64,000 nt of DNA from the NCBI GenBank assembly GCA_910579755.1, contig CAJTVB010000002.1, positions 153,888 through 217,887 on the forward strand, read 5' to 3'. How positions within the stretch are numbered: the first letter of the stretch is position 1; each line of letters begins with the position of its first letter. A program made the translations under genes and the position numbers. A model generated the notes under the pieces. That model made no database searches. It worked only from the letters and a program-made list of their open reading frames with translations, and had not been told where the DNA came from. The DNA comes from an uncultured Acetatifactor sp. Its GTDB lineage: Bacteria; Bacillota; Clostridia; Lachnospirales; Lachnospiraceae. Positions 43,741 through 52,758 of this stretch are shown piece after piece.

Positions 43741-46308
43741 GTGAAAATTGTTGACAAAATATTTGGTACACATAGTGAAAGAGAGCTGAAACGAATTGCT
43801 TTTCTGGCGGACAAGATTGAAGAGCTGCGTCCTGCCATGCAGGCGCTTTCGGACGAAGAGCTGAAGGGCAGGACCGAGGAGTTCAAAAAGAGACTGGCGG
43901 AGGGGGAGACTCTGGACGATCTGCTTCCGGATGCTTTTGCCACGGTGCGGGAGGCGGCCAGAAGGGTCCTCAATATGGAGCATTACCGGGTGCAGCTTAT
44001 CGGCGGCATCATTCTTCATCAGGGGCGTATCGCCGAGATGCGCACCGGAGAAGGAAAAACGCTGGTATCCACGCTTCCGGCCTATTTGAATGCGCTGGAG
44101 GGCAGGGGAGTGCATGTGGTCACGGTCAATGATTATCTGGCAAAGCGTGACGCCGAGTGGATGGGACAGGTTCATGAGTTTCTGGGGCTGACCGTAGGTG
44201 TGGTGCTGAACAGTATGACCAGCCAGGAGAGACAGAAGGCTTATGGCTGCGACATTACTTATGTGACCAACAATGAGCTGGGCTTTGACTATCTGCGGGA
44301 TAACATGGTGATCTACAAGGAGCAGCTGGTGCTGCGGGATCTCCACTTCTGTATTATAGACGAGGTGGACTCGGTACTTATAGACGAGGCCAGAACGCCT
44401 CTGATTATTTCCGGTCAGAGCGGAAAATCCACAGCGCTCTACGAAATGTGCGATCTGCTGGCGCGCCGCATGCAAAGAGGCGAGGACATGCAGGAGCTGT
44501 CCAAAATGGACGCTATTATGGGCATCGTCCAGGAGGAGACGGGTGACTTTATCGTCAACGAAAAGGATAAGGTTATTAATCTTACTGAGGCCGGTGTGAA
44601 AAAGGTAGAGCAGTTTTTCCATATTGAAAACTATGCGGATCCGGAAAATCTGGAAATCCAGCATAATATTATATTGGCTCTGCGGGCCCACAATCTTATG
44701 TTCCGGGATCAGGATTACGTGGTGAAGGATGATCAGGTGCTGATCGTAGATGAATTTACGGGACGTATTATGCCGGGCCGGCGCTATTCCGACGGTCTGC
44801 ATCAGGCCATCGAGGCCAAGGAGCATGTGAAGGTGAAGAGGGAGAGCAAGACGCTGGCTTCCATCACCTTTCAGAATTTCTTTAACCTTTTCGAAAAAAA
44901 GTGCGGTATGACGGGTACCGCTCTCACGGAAGAAAAGGAATTCCGAGAGATTTATGGGATGGATGTAGTGGAAATTCCCACAAACCGGCCTGTGGTACGT
45001 GCCGACCTGCAGGATGCGGTTTACAAGACCAGAGAGGAGAAGCTCAAGGCCATTGTGGAAGCGGTGGAGGAAGCGCATGCCAAGGGACAGCCGGTGCTGG
45101 TGGGCACAATCACCATCGAGGCCAGTGAGGAGCTGAGCCGCCTGCTGTCCAAAAAGGGGATCCAGCACAAGGTGCTGAACGCCAAGTTCCATGAGCTGGA
45201 GGCGGAGATCGTGGCGGATGCCGGCATTCATGGAGCTGTTACGATTGCCACCAATATGGCGGGGCGTGGTACCGATATCAAGCTTGACGACGAGGCCAGG
45301 GCCGCAGGAGGGCTGAAGATCATCGGCACCGAGCGTCATGAGTCCAGGCGTATCGACAATCAGCTGAGAGGGCGCTCCGGACGTCAGGGAGATCCCGGCG
45401 AATCCAAGTTTTACATTTCTCTTCAGGACGATCTGATGAGGCTGTTCGGTTCCGAGAGACTGATCGGCATGTTCAATGCGCTGGGAGTGCCGGAAGGGCA
45501 GGAAATCGAGCATAAAGCCCTGACCAATGCCATTGAGTCCGCTCAGAAGAAAATCGAGAACAACAACTTCGGCATTCGTAAAAATCTGCTGGAGTATGAC
45601 AGAGTTATGAGCGAACAGAGGGAGATCATCTATGATGAGCGCCGCCGCGTGCTGAACGGTGAAAGCATGAGGGATTTCATTTACAAGATGATTACCGACA
45701 TTACCGAGAACTGTGTGGATATCAGCATCAATGACGACGCCGAGGCACAGGAGTGGAACTTTAAAGAGCTGAACACTCTTCTGATTCCCACGATTCCTCT
45801 GGCGCCCGTGACGCTGGAGCGCGTGAAAAAGCCCAAGAAGAACAGCCTGAAGCAGCAGCTGAAGGAGGAGGCCGTAAAGCTCTATGAGAGCAAGGAGGCA
45901 GAATTCCCCAATGCAGAGGCCATACGAGAGCTGGAGCGCGTGATCCTGCTGAAGGTCATAGACCGGAAGTGGATGGACCATATCGACGATATGGAGCAGC
46001 TGCGCCAGGGCATCGGTCTGCAGGCATATGGGCAGAGAGACCCGCTGGTTGAATATAAGATGAGCGGATATAATATGTTTGACGAGATGACCCAGAACAT
46101 CAAGGAGGAGACGGTGAGACTCCTGTTCCATGTGAAGGTGGAGCAGAAGGTGGAAAGGGAGCAGGTGGCCAAGGTCACCGGCACCAACAAGGATGAAAGT
46201 CTTTCCAAGGCACCCAAAAAACGGGAGAACGCTAAAGTCTATCCCAACGATCCCTGCCCCTGCGGCAGCGGAAAGAAATATAAGCAGTGCTGCGGACGCC
46301 GGGCTTAA
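43741..46308 (+). CDS. secA: preprotein translocase ATPase SecA
   Basis: 855 residues from a GTG start; GGAAAGG lies about 13 bases upstream. Walker A RTGEGKTL is at 101-108 and the DEAD-like box is in CIIDEVDSVLIDEARTPLI. Motif GRSGRQGDPGESKF is the helicase C-terminal half, and the zinc-binding tail NDPCPCGSGKKYKQCC binds SecB or phospholipid. It drives Sec-dependent export at the membrane. Its length and all domains are normal. prfB follows 70 bases downstream. Confidence 0.98.
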   Translation: MKIVDKIFGTHSERELKRIAFLADKIEELRPAMQALSDEELKGRTEEFKKRLAEGETLDDLLPDAFATVREAARRVLNMEHYRVQLIGGIILHQGRIAEMRTGEGKTLVSTLPAYLNALEGRGVHVVTVNDYLAKRDAEWMGQVHEFLGLTVGVVLNSMTSQERQKAYGCDITYVTNNELGFDYLRDNMVIYKEQLVLRDLHFCIIDEVDSVLIDEARTPLIISGQSGKSTALYEMCDLLARRMQRGEDMQELSKMDAIMGIVQEETGDFIVNEKDKVINLTEAGVKKVEQFFHIENYADPENLEIQHNIILALRAHNLMFRDQDYVVKDDQVLIVDEFTGRIMPGRRYSDGLHQAIEAKEHVKVKRESKTLASITFQNFFNLFEKKCGMTGTALTEEKEFREIYGMDVVEIPTNRPVVRADLQDAVYKTREEKLKAIVEAVEEAHAKGQPVLVGTITIEASEELSRLLSKKGIQHKVLNAKFHELEAEIVADAGIHGAVTIATNMAGRGTDIKLDDEARAAGGLKIIGTERHESRRIDNQLRGRSGRQGDPGESKFYISLQDDLMRLFGSERLIGMFNALGVPEGQEIEHKALTNAIESAQKKIENNNFGIRKNLLEYDRVMSEQREIIYDERRRVLNGESMRDFIYKMITDITENCVDISINDDAEAQEWNFKELNTLLIPTIPLAPVTLERVKKPKKNSLKQQLKEEAVKLYESKEAEFPNAEAIRELERVILLKVIDRKWMDHIDDMEQLRQGIGLQAYGQRDPLVEYKMSGYNMFDEMTQNIKEETVRLLFHVKVEQKVEREQVAKVTGTNKDESLSKAPKKRENAKVYPNDPCPCGSGKKYKQCCGRRA

Positions 46309-46378
46309 GAGCGCTGGTGATGAAAGCCACTGCCGGGCGGCAGATGCAAAAATAAAATTAGAAAGAGGGTGACGTTAA

Positions 46379-47501
46379 GTGGTAGAATTAGATCAGATGA
46401 AGTCAGAGCTTCTGGCTTATGAAACTCCATTGGCGGAAGTGAGGGATTCACTTTAACCTGGCTGACAAGCTAAAGCGGATCGAGGAGCTGGAAATGGAAA
46501 TGGAGGCTCCCGGCTTCTGGGATGAGCCGGAGCGCTCCAACAACAAAATGAAGGAACTGAAAAATTTGAAGGATACCGTGGAGGAATGCGACGGCCTCTC
46601 TTCCCAGTATGAGGATATTCTTACGCTGATCGAGCTGGGCTATGAGGAAAACGATGATTCCATGACGGCGGACATCAGAGCGGAGCTGGACGATTTTACC
46701 GCCCGGTTCGAGGAACTGCGCATCGGAACTCTTCTCTCCGGAGAGTATGACAAAAACAATGCCATTCTGAAGCTCAACGCCGGCGCCGGCGGCACGGAGA
46801 GCTGCGACTGGTGCGGCATGCTTTACCGCATGTATACCAGATGGGCGGAGCGAAAGGGCTTCGCTGTGGAGGTGCTGGATTATCTGGACGGAGATGAGGC
46901 CGGGATCAAGTCCGTGACCTTCCAGGTCAACGGAGTCAATGCGTACGGTTATCTGAAATCCGAGAAGGGCGTCCACAGGCTGGTGAGGATATCCCCCTTT
47001 AACGCTCAGGGGAAGCGCCAGACCTCCTTTGTTTCCCTGGATGTAATGCCTGATATTGAGGAAGATCTGGATGTGGAGATTGACGAGAAGGACCTGCGGA
47101 TCGACACCTACCGAAGCAGCGGCGCCGGCGGACAGCATATCAACAAGACCTCATCGGCTATCCGTATTACCCATATTCCAACAGGAACCGTAGTGCAATG
47201 TCAAAACGAACGGAGTCAGTTCCAGAACAAGGACAAGGCAATGCAGATGCTGAAGGCTAAGCTCTATTTGCTGAAGCAGGAGGCTAATGTGGAAAAGCTT
47301 TCCGATATTCGCGGCGAGGTGAAGGAGATCGGCTGGGGAAACCAGATTCGTTCCTATGTGCTGCAGCCTTATACCATGGTGAAGGATCACAGAACCGATG
47401 TGGAGACAGGCAATGTGGATGCTGTGCTGGACGGATCTCTTGATCTGCTGATCAACGGATACCTGAAATGGATCAGCACGAAACAGAAGGAAACAGAGTA
47501 G
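46379..47501 (+). CDS. prfB: peptide chain release factor 2, with +1 frameshift
   Basis: 374 residues after frameshifting. The first 25 codons run from GTG 46379 (GAGGGTG ribosome site) to CTT at 46451, followed by an in-frame TAA. Skipping one base at 46454 continues as NLADKLKRIEELEMEME and the rest of RF2. SPF (stop-codon reading) occurs in VRISPFNAQGKR and GGQ (peptide release) in SGAGGQHINKTSS. RF2 reads UGA and UAA. The frame-zero stop here is UAA rather than the common UGA, and the upstream GAGGG is five bases from CTT, so the site is atypical. Confidence 0.93.
46441..46457 (+). promoter_or_regulatory. prfB programmed +1 frameshift site (UAA variant)
   Basis: GAGGG (46441-46445) as internal Shine-Dalgarno, five bases, then CTT-TAA-C (46451-46457). 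A tiny dyad AGTGA/TCACT overlaps it. The usual site is CUU-UGA-C with a spacing of about three bases. Confidence 0.7.
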
Positions 47502-47524
47502 TAAATAAAAGCGGCGAATAAAAA

Positions 47525-47570
47525 CAGCCAAAGCTGAAAATACCCCCGGGTCAGGAGACTTCCCGGGGGT
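47525..47570 (-). terminator. hairpins between prfB and the DUF975 gene
   Basis: Reverse reading: CAGC-TTTG-GCTG followed by TTTTTATT (47525-47540) ends the DUF975 transcript. A strong ACCCCCGGG/CCCGGGGGT stem (47542-47550 with 47562-47570) overlaps the DUF975 stop and may block prfB read-through. Confidence 0.6.
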
Positions 47571-48315
47571 TCATAATGTCCAGAAAAAAGCATACAATGT
47601 TCATCTGCATATAGGGCATCAGCCACAGAAAGCCCACGTAGAGAGTGCAGATGCAGAGCAGCATCAGCGGGATAAAGCCAAGCTCCAGCATCAGAAGCCG
47701 CCTTTTACTGCCATGCATGATCCGGAAGCTTAAGGCGATGACCTCATAGGGGCTTTTGTCCGGAAAATCCAGCATCAGGCAGTAGGAGAGAGCCAGACCA
47801 AGACTCAGTGGAACGTATATGGCCAGGCCCGCCAGTGTGGCTCCGGCGGCAGGCAGCATATAACCAAAGCTTCTGGTTACCCGGCAGATCAGCAACAGAT
47901 CCTGTCCCGGAAGCAGGCACAGGACGCTGAGCAGGGCATGGGCCGTGGAGATGGTCAGAAATTTTCCTAAGTCATGGCGGAAGCCGTAAAACAGGTCATT
48001 GGTGGAATAAACCTGGCCGCAGGCCATATTCAGGAAAAATAAAGTACATCCGGCCTGAAATACCCCCAGTACCGAGGACGCAATAAGCTGGATCACCGCA
48101 TCGGAGGCAAAGGCGGGAAGAAAGGCGGCGGCAGAGATTCCGTTTTCCAGGTTGACAGCCGGAATAAAGGGAGCCAGCAGCATGTTGATTACTGTTCTGG
48201 CCGCTTCGGGAATCAATACGTTTAAAAAGCACAGCAATACGGCAGCCTTATATTTCCCCTGCAGATAATCCTTCGCTCTGTTTTTGATTTCGTAGTTTTT
48301 ACTGTATTGTTTCAT
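47551..48315 (-). CDS. DUF975 membrane protein
   Basis: 254 residues with six hydrophobic helices and the DUF975 opening NYEIKNRAKDYLQGKYKAAV. A cysteine-rich helix near 165 and the end FLWLMPYMQMNIVCFFLDIM are typical. The ATG at 48315 follows GCGAGG in the reverse strand. Function unknown; family members are general integral membrane proteins of Firmicutes. It may share a transcript with the genes upstream on the same strand. Confidence 0.82.
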   Translation of the reverse strand: MKQYSKNYEIKNRAKDYLQGKYKAAVLLCFLNVLIPEAARTVINMLLAPFIPAVNLENGISAAAFLPAFASDAVIQLIASSVLGVFQAGCTLFFLNMACGQVYSTNDLFYGFRHDLGKFLTISTAHALLSVLCLLPGQDLLLICRVTRSFGYMLPAAGATLAGLAIYVPLSLGLALSYCLMLDFPDKSPYEVIALSFRIMHGSKRRLLMLELGFIPLMLLCICTLYVGFLWLMPYMQMNIVCFFLDIMNPREVS

Positions 48316-48348
48316 GTTACCTCGCAAAATCCCTTTATATAATGCCCT

Positions 48349-48846
48349 TTATACAATGTAATCCGCGTTCATACCCACATATTTTGCCCGGTCTGCGGAC
48401 TTCATGCTTTTTTGGTAGGGATTGTCTTCGTTATAATATTTGATCTGTGTGCGGGTGGTTCCTCCGGCCACATAGGTACGGCCACATTCCGGACATACGG
48501 CAGTGTGGATGGATACGGAGGCGGAGAGTACCCGGCCATTCTTCATGGCCGCCTTTTTGTAGGCGTTGGACACATGCTCCTGTTCATGAGCTCTCACCGC
48601 GGAGGCGGCATTTTCCGGAGAAATATGGGAAGGACTCTTAAAAGAGACCATCTCGTCGGAGCCGTCCTGATATTTGCGCCGTTTGCAGGTCTGGCATTCT
48701 GCGCCCGGATCATCGGTGTTTTCCGGTCTGCCGGCCTTTGAACTGCCGGGATATCCCTTCGGTCCTGCGGCGTAGGTGCCGTATGCCGCCCCGCTTCCAT
48801 AAACGGAGGAAGCGGCGCTGCTTTGAATGGAAGAAAGATATGACAT
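48349..48846 (-). CDS. small HExxH protein, SprA-related
   Basis: 165 residues, ATG after GGAGG in reverse. Residues 87-91 are HEQEH within SAVRAHEQEHVSNAYKKA, a zinc-protease-like helix. Cysteine pairs at 51/54 (CQTC) followed by KRRKYQDGSDE and at 118/121 (CPEC) look like a zinc ribbon. This pattern matches the SprA-related family of putative metalloproteases. No signal peptide; the N-terminus is Ser/Gly-rich. The neighbour on the same strand is a DUF4190 membrane protein. Activity is not shown. Confidence 0.7.
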   Translation of the reverse strand: MSYLSSIQSSAASSVYGSGAAYGTYAAGPKGYPGSSKAGRPENTDDPGAECQTCKRRKYQDGSDEMVSFKSPSHISPENAASAVRAHEQEHVSNAYKKAAMKNGRVLSASVSIHTAVCPECGRTYVAGGTTRTQIKYYNEDNPYQKSMKSADRAKYVGMNADYIV

Positions 48847-48869
48847 GACAAAACCTCCCCATGTATTAT

Positions 48870-49322
48870 TTAAAAGGATCCATAATATTGCCGGATAAAT
48901 TCGTTGAAATCCATTCCGAACATCATCTGAAAAATTCTATTATATTGCTCCGCATATACGGGATCCTGCAGCATGGCGGGAAGCCGTATGATGGAAACCA
49001 CGGAGAAGATGATGCCGGCGGTAAATCCAATGACCGACAGGGTCAACCCCATTCTGCTGTTATTTTCCATTCGCTTTCCCTTGCGGTAACAGAGCAGCCC
49101 CAAGAGGATGCCCATGGCCCCCAGAGGAATGGAAAGACCGCAGCAGCCAAGGGTCACAGACAACAGACCCAGGACCAGAGAGGCGATGGCAAAGCCCTGA
49201 TTGTAAGGTCTGTGCGTGGGCTGGTTGTAATAGCTGCTGTTGGAAGCGCTGCTGTCCCAGCGGTCCCACTGTCCCTGATCCTTTTGGTTCCAGTTGTTCC
49301 ATCCGTTCTGATCCTGATCCAT
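48870..49322 (-). CDS. DUF4190-type membrane protein
   Basis: 150 residues from ATG 49322 (AGGAGC before it in reverse). The N-terminus is hydrophilic and rich in Gln, Asn and Trp (MDQDQNGWNNWNQKDQGQWD). Two helices follow: GFAIASLVLGLLSVTLGCCG and the one in MGLTLSVIGFTAGIIFSVVS. DUF4190 proteins are small membrane proteins of unknown role. A longer frame upstream would run through the divergent tex promoter and is not used. Confidence 0.75.
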   Translation of the reverse strand: MDQDQNGWNNWNQKDQGQWDRWDSSASNSSYYNQPTHRPYNQGFAIASLVLGLLSVTLGCCGLSIPLGAMGILLGLLCYRKGKRMENNSRMGLTLSVIGFTAGIIFSVVSIIRLPAMLQDPVYAEQYNRIFQMMFGMDFNEFIRQYYGSF

Positions 49323-49430
49323 GAATAAGCTCCTTGCTGACGGCGCATTTTTGACTTGCCGCCGATCTGTATCTATAATGTACCATTTTCTGCCTGTTAT
49401 GTCAAAGGAACAAAGAAAAAAGAGGCAGGC

Positions 49431-49459
49431 TTGCATCCGGCGTCCAAATTCGGTATAAT
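49431..49459 (+). promoter_or_regulatory. tex promoter
   Basis: TTGCAT (49431-49436), 17-base spacer and perfect TATAAT (49454-49459). It fixes the tex start at 49500, since any earlier start would lie before the transcript. Confidence 0.8.
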
Positions 49460-49499
49460 GACCATGTTTGTTAATGCGGACAGGAGGGGTTATACACAG

Positions 49500-51965
49500 A
49501 TGGATATTATTAAAAAAATTGCAGAGGAATTAAAGGTATTAAGCTGGCAGGTGGAGGCTGCCGTAAAGCTGATCGATGAGGGAAATACCATCCCTTTTAT
49601 TTCCCGATACAGAAAGGAAGCCACGGGATCTCTCAACGACGAGCAGCTGAGAGATCTTCATGAACGTCTGATCTATCTGCGGAATCTGGAAGAAAAGAAG
49701 GAACAGGTGCTGGGCAGTATTGAAGAGCAGGGCAAGCTGACAGAAGAGCTGAAGGAAAAAATTCTGGCGGCTCAGACGCTGGTGGTGGTTGAGGACTTGT
49801 ATCGCCCGTATCGTCCCAAGCGCAGGACCAGGGCCAGTGCGGCAAAGGAAAAGGGACTGGACGGGCTGGCGGAATATATTCTGGCCCAGCAGGCATCCTC
49901 CCCGGTGCTGGAGGAAGCGGAAAAATATGTGACGGCGGAGGACGTTCCGGAGGAGAAGCAGGTTAAAACTGCCCGGGAGGCGCTCCAGGGAGCCATGGAC
50001 ATCATCGCCGAGAGTATTTCCGACAATGCGGATTACCGGAGCTATATCCGGGAGGCAACCATGGAGGAAGGCACGGTTACCAGCACGGCGAAGGATGAGA
50101 AAGCCCAGAGCGTCTATGAGATGTATTATAATTTTGAGGAGCCGGTGAAAAAGATCGCAGGGCACAGAGTCCTGGCATTGAACCGGGGAGAGGCGGAAAA
50201 AGTGCTGACCGTAAAGGTCAATGCTCCGGAGGAGCGGATCCTGCGCTTTTTGGAGAAAAAGACCATTACCGCAGACAACGAACATACCACGCCTGTTTTG
50301 CAGGAGACGGTTAAAGACAGCTATGACCGGCTGATCGCCCCTGCCATCGAGCGGGAGGTCAGAAACGAACTGACAGAGAAGGCGGAGGACGGCGCCATCG
50401 ATGTATTTGGAAAGAACCTGGAACAGCTGCTGCTTCAGCCGCCCATTGCCGGAAAGGTGGTGCTGGGATGGGATCCGGCCTTCCGGACAGGCTGTAAGCT
50501 GGCGGTGGTGGATTCCACCGGAAAGGTACTGGATACGAAGGTAATTTACCCTACAGCGCCCCAGAATAAGGTGGAGGAGGCCAAGGCCGAATTAAAGAAG
50601 CTGATCCGTAAATACCAGGTGGATTTGATTTCAGTGGGGAACGGCACGGCATCCCGGGAGTCCGAGCAGGTGATTGTGGAGCTGCTCAAGGAGCTGGACA
50701 GGCCGGTGCAGTATGTGATTGTCAACGAGGCGGGAGCCAGCGTGTATTCTGCCAGCAAGCTGGCCACGGAGGAATTTCCCAATTTTGATGTGGGGCAGAG
50801 AAGCGCCGCATCCATTGCCAGAAGACTTCAGGATCCTCTTGCGGAGCTGGTGAAAATCGATCCCAGATCCATCGGCGTGGGCCAATATCAGCATGACATG
50901 AACCAGAAAAAGCTGGGAGACGCCCTGGACGGAGTGGTGGAGGACAGTGTGAACAAGGTAGGTGTGGACCTGAATACGGCATCCGCTTCCCTGCTTGAGC
51001 ACATTTCCGGCATCAGCAAGACCATTGCGAAGAATATTGTGGAATATCGGGAGGCCAACGGACGCTTTACCAACCGCAGACAGCTTTTGAAGGTGGCCAA
51101 GCTGGGGCCCAAGGCCTTTGAGCAGTGCGCAGGCTTTATGCGCATTTTGGACGGGGACAACCCTCTGGACGCCACCAGCGTTCACCCGGAGTCCTACGAG
51201 GCGGCCATAAAGCTGTTGGATAAGCTGGGTCTTACTATGGAAGACGTAAAGGAAGCCCAGAAGAAGGCGGCAGCCAGGAAAACAGCCGCTGCCGGGTCCG
51301 AGAAGGCAGGAAAGTCCCAGGCTTCCGGGGGAGGAAACACCGCTTCGACAGGCGGCAGCAACGGTATGGGTTCCTCTCAAAGACCACAGAAAACCGTTCA
51401 GGTGCGAAACACCAATACGGCCATGGGAAGAGCCCTGGCGGCAGCCATGGGAGGCGCAGTCCTGGAAGGAGACACCGGCAGGGCCGGAAAAAGTGAAGAG
51501 AGCGGAAAGGGACGGAATGAAAAAGGTATGGCCCGGACAGCGCAGGCTCCGGACAGCGTATCCAGTCTGGAAAAGCGAATTAAGGATAAAAAGAGCCTGG
51601 CACAGGAGCTGGGGATCGGTGAGATCACCCTTACAGACATTCTGAAAGAGCTGGAGAAGCCTGCGCGTGATCCCAGAGACGATATGCCAAAGCCCATTCT
51701 CCGCAGCGATGTAATGGAGATGAAGGATTTGAAGCCCGGCATGGTTTTGAAGGGCACAGTCCGCAACGTGATTGATTTCGGCGCATTTGTGGACATTGGG
51801 GTCCATCAGGACGGACTGGTGCACATCTCACAGATCACAAACCGGTTTATTAAGCACCCCCTGGAGGCGGTCAGCGTGGGAGACATTGTGGATGTGCAGG
51901 TGCTGGAGGTGGATACGGCGAAAAAACGGATCAGCCTGACTATGAAGATCGGGCAGAAGGAGTAG
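49500..51965 (+). CDS. tex: Tex-family transcription accessory protein
   Basis: 821 residues. Order: Tex N-terminal helices (MDIIKKIAEELKVLSWQVEA), YqgF-like nuclease fold (VVLGWDPAFRTGCKLAVVDS), two helix-hairpin-helices (SKTIAKNIVEYREANGRFTN) and a C-terminal S1 domain (MVLKGTVRNVIDFGAFVDIG). Tex binds RNA and transcription complexes and affects gene expression and stress survival. About 100 extra residues of Ser/Gly/Lys-rich low complexity lie between the HhH and S1 parts, making it longer than usual. AGGAGGGG is ten bases upstream. Confidence 0.93.
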   Translation: MDIIKKIAEELKVLSWQVEAAVKLIDEGNTIPFISRYRKEATGSLNDEQLRDLHERLIYLRNLEEKKEQVLGSIEEQGKLTEELKEKILAAQTLVVVEDLYRPYRPKRRTRASAAKEKGLDGLAEYILAQQASSPVLEEAEKYVTAEDVPEEKQVKTAREALQGAMDIIAESISDNADYRSYIREATMEEGTVTSTAKDEKAQSVYEMYYNFEEPVKKIAGHRVLALNRGEAEKVLTVKVNAPEERILRFLEKKTITADNEHTTPVLQETVKDSYDRLIAPAIEREVRNELTEKAEDGAIDVFGKNLEQLLLQPPIAGKVVLGWDPAFRTGCKLAVVDSTGKVLDTKVIYPTAPQNKVEEAKAELKKLIRKYQVDLISVGNGTASRESEQVIVELLKELDRPVQYVIVNEAGASVYSASKLATEEFPNFDVGQRSAASIARRLQDPLAELVKIDPRSIGVGQYQHDMNQKKLGDALDGVVEDSVNKVGVDLNTASASLLEHISGISKTIAKNIVEYREANGRFTNRRQLLKVAKLGPKAFEQCAGFMRILDGDNPLDATSVHPESYEAAIKLLDKLGLTMEDVKEAQKKAAARKTAAAGSEKAGKSQASGGGNTASTGGSNGMGSSQRPQKTVQVRNTNTAMGRALAAAMGGAVLEGDTGRAGKSEESGKGRNEKGMARTAQAPDSVSSLEKRIKDKKSLAQELGIGEITLTDILKELEKPARDPRDDMPKPILRSDVMEMKDLKPGMVLKGTVRNVIDFGAFVDIGVHQDGLVHISQITNRFIKHPLEAVSVGDIVDVQVLEVDTAKKRISLTMKIGQKE

Positions 51966-52025
51966 GATTCGGCTGCATTGTAAAACCTGAATTGTAAAAA
52001 AAGAATAAAATGATATTTCCGGTTA

Positions 52026-52089
52026 TTGACAATCGGGAAAAAAAAGAATAATGTTAGTGTGCTAACTAAAATGTTAGTGCGCTAACATT
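52026..52089 (+). promoter_or_regulatory. marR-exporter promoter with two operators
   Basis: TTGACA (52026-52031), 17-base spacer and TAATGT (52049-52054). Operator 1 GTTAGTGTGCTAAC (52053-52066) overlaps the -10; operator 2 with arms AATGTTAG/CTAACATT (52070-52089) follows. The shared pattern TTAGTG-N-GCTAA is MarR-like and suggests autoregulation by the next gene. Confidence 0.8.
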
Positions 52090-52227
52090 ATTTTTCTTGT
52101 ATTGCCCATATTTTTCTGCGACGGATGGAGATGCTGCTGCGCCATGGTATATGTACAGCAGTAATGCGGCAGGGGAAAACAAACGCCGCGGTGAGGTGGG
52201 CAGCCGGCACAGGAGGACGAAATCGGC

Positions 52228-52758
52228 ATGGATGAAAAAGAAAAGGAACCGGAGCGCAGGCCGGAAATCGGATTCACTCTGCGTATGATCCATAATCAGA
52301 TTAAGTCTGTGATACATAAGACATTTCCGGTCAACGAGGAAAAGCGGCCCCAGTCTCAGCTGCAGGGCGGAATACTGGGATATCTGTATCATCACGAAAG
52401 CGGGCCAGTCTATCAAAAGGACATTGAGAAGGCTTTCCGGATTACCGGCGCCACGGCCAGTAATACCCTTCAGGTTATGGAAAAAAACGGATTGATCGTC
52501 CGCAGAGCCCAGGACCGGGACGCCAGGCTGAAGAGAATCCTGCTGACCCGGGAGGCGGCTCAGAATCATGCCAGGGTGGAGGAGCATATGGAGAAAATGG
52601 ACCGGCGTATGCTTCGCGGGATGTCCGAGGCCGAGGTGACGGAGCTGAACAGACTGCTGGGAATCCTTATGAAGAACCTGGAAGAGATGGAAATTGAAGT
52701 GGAAGAAGAAAGACTGCCCATAGGCCAAAGGGGAAGAGAGGAGAAAGATCTATGCTGA
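52228..52758 (+). CDS. MarR-family transcriptional regulator
   Basis: 176 residues. Winged helix with GPVYQKDIEKAFRITGATAS and LQVMEKNGLIVRRAQDRDAR, followed by dimer helices and an acidic tail. AGGAGG is nine bases before the ATG. It overlaps the first exporter gene by 7 bases and is preceded by twin palindromic operators. It should repress the marR-ABC-ABC operon until a drug-like ligand binds. Confidence 0.92.
   Translation: MDEKEKEPERRPEIGFTLRMIHNQIKSVIHKTFPVNEEKRPQSQLQGGILGYLYHHESGPVYQKDIEKAFRITGATASNTLQVMEKNGLIVRRAQDRDARLKRILLTREAAQNHARVEEHMEKMDRRMLRGMSEAEVTELNRLLGILMKNLEEMEIEVEEERLPIGQRGREEKDLC

Noticed and set aside
43621..46131. Very long open frame on the reverse strand opposite secA
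   Set aside because: secA is unmistakable in the forward frame; the reverse frame has low-plausibility composition and no ribosome site, and arises from codon bias.
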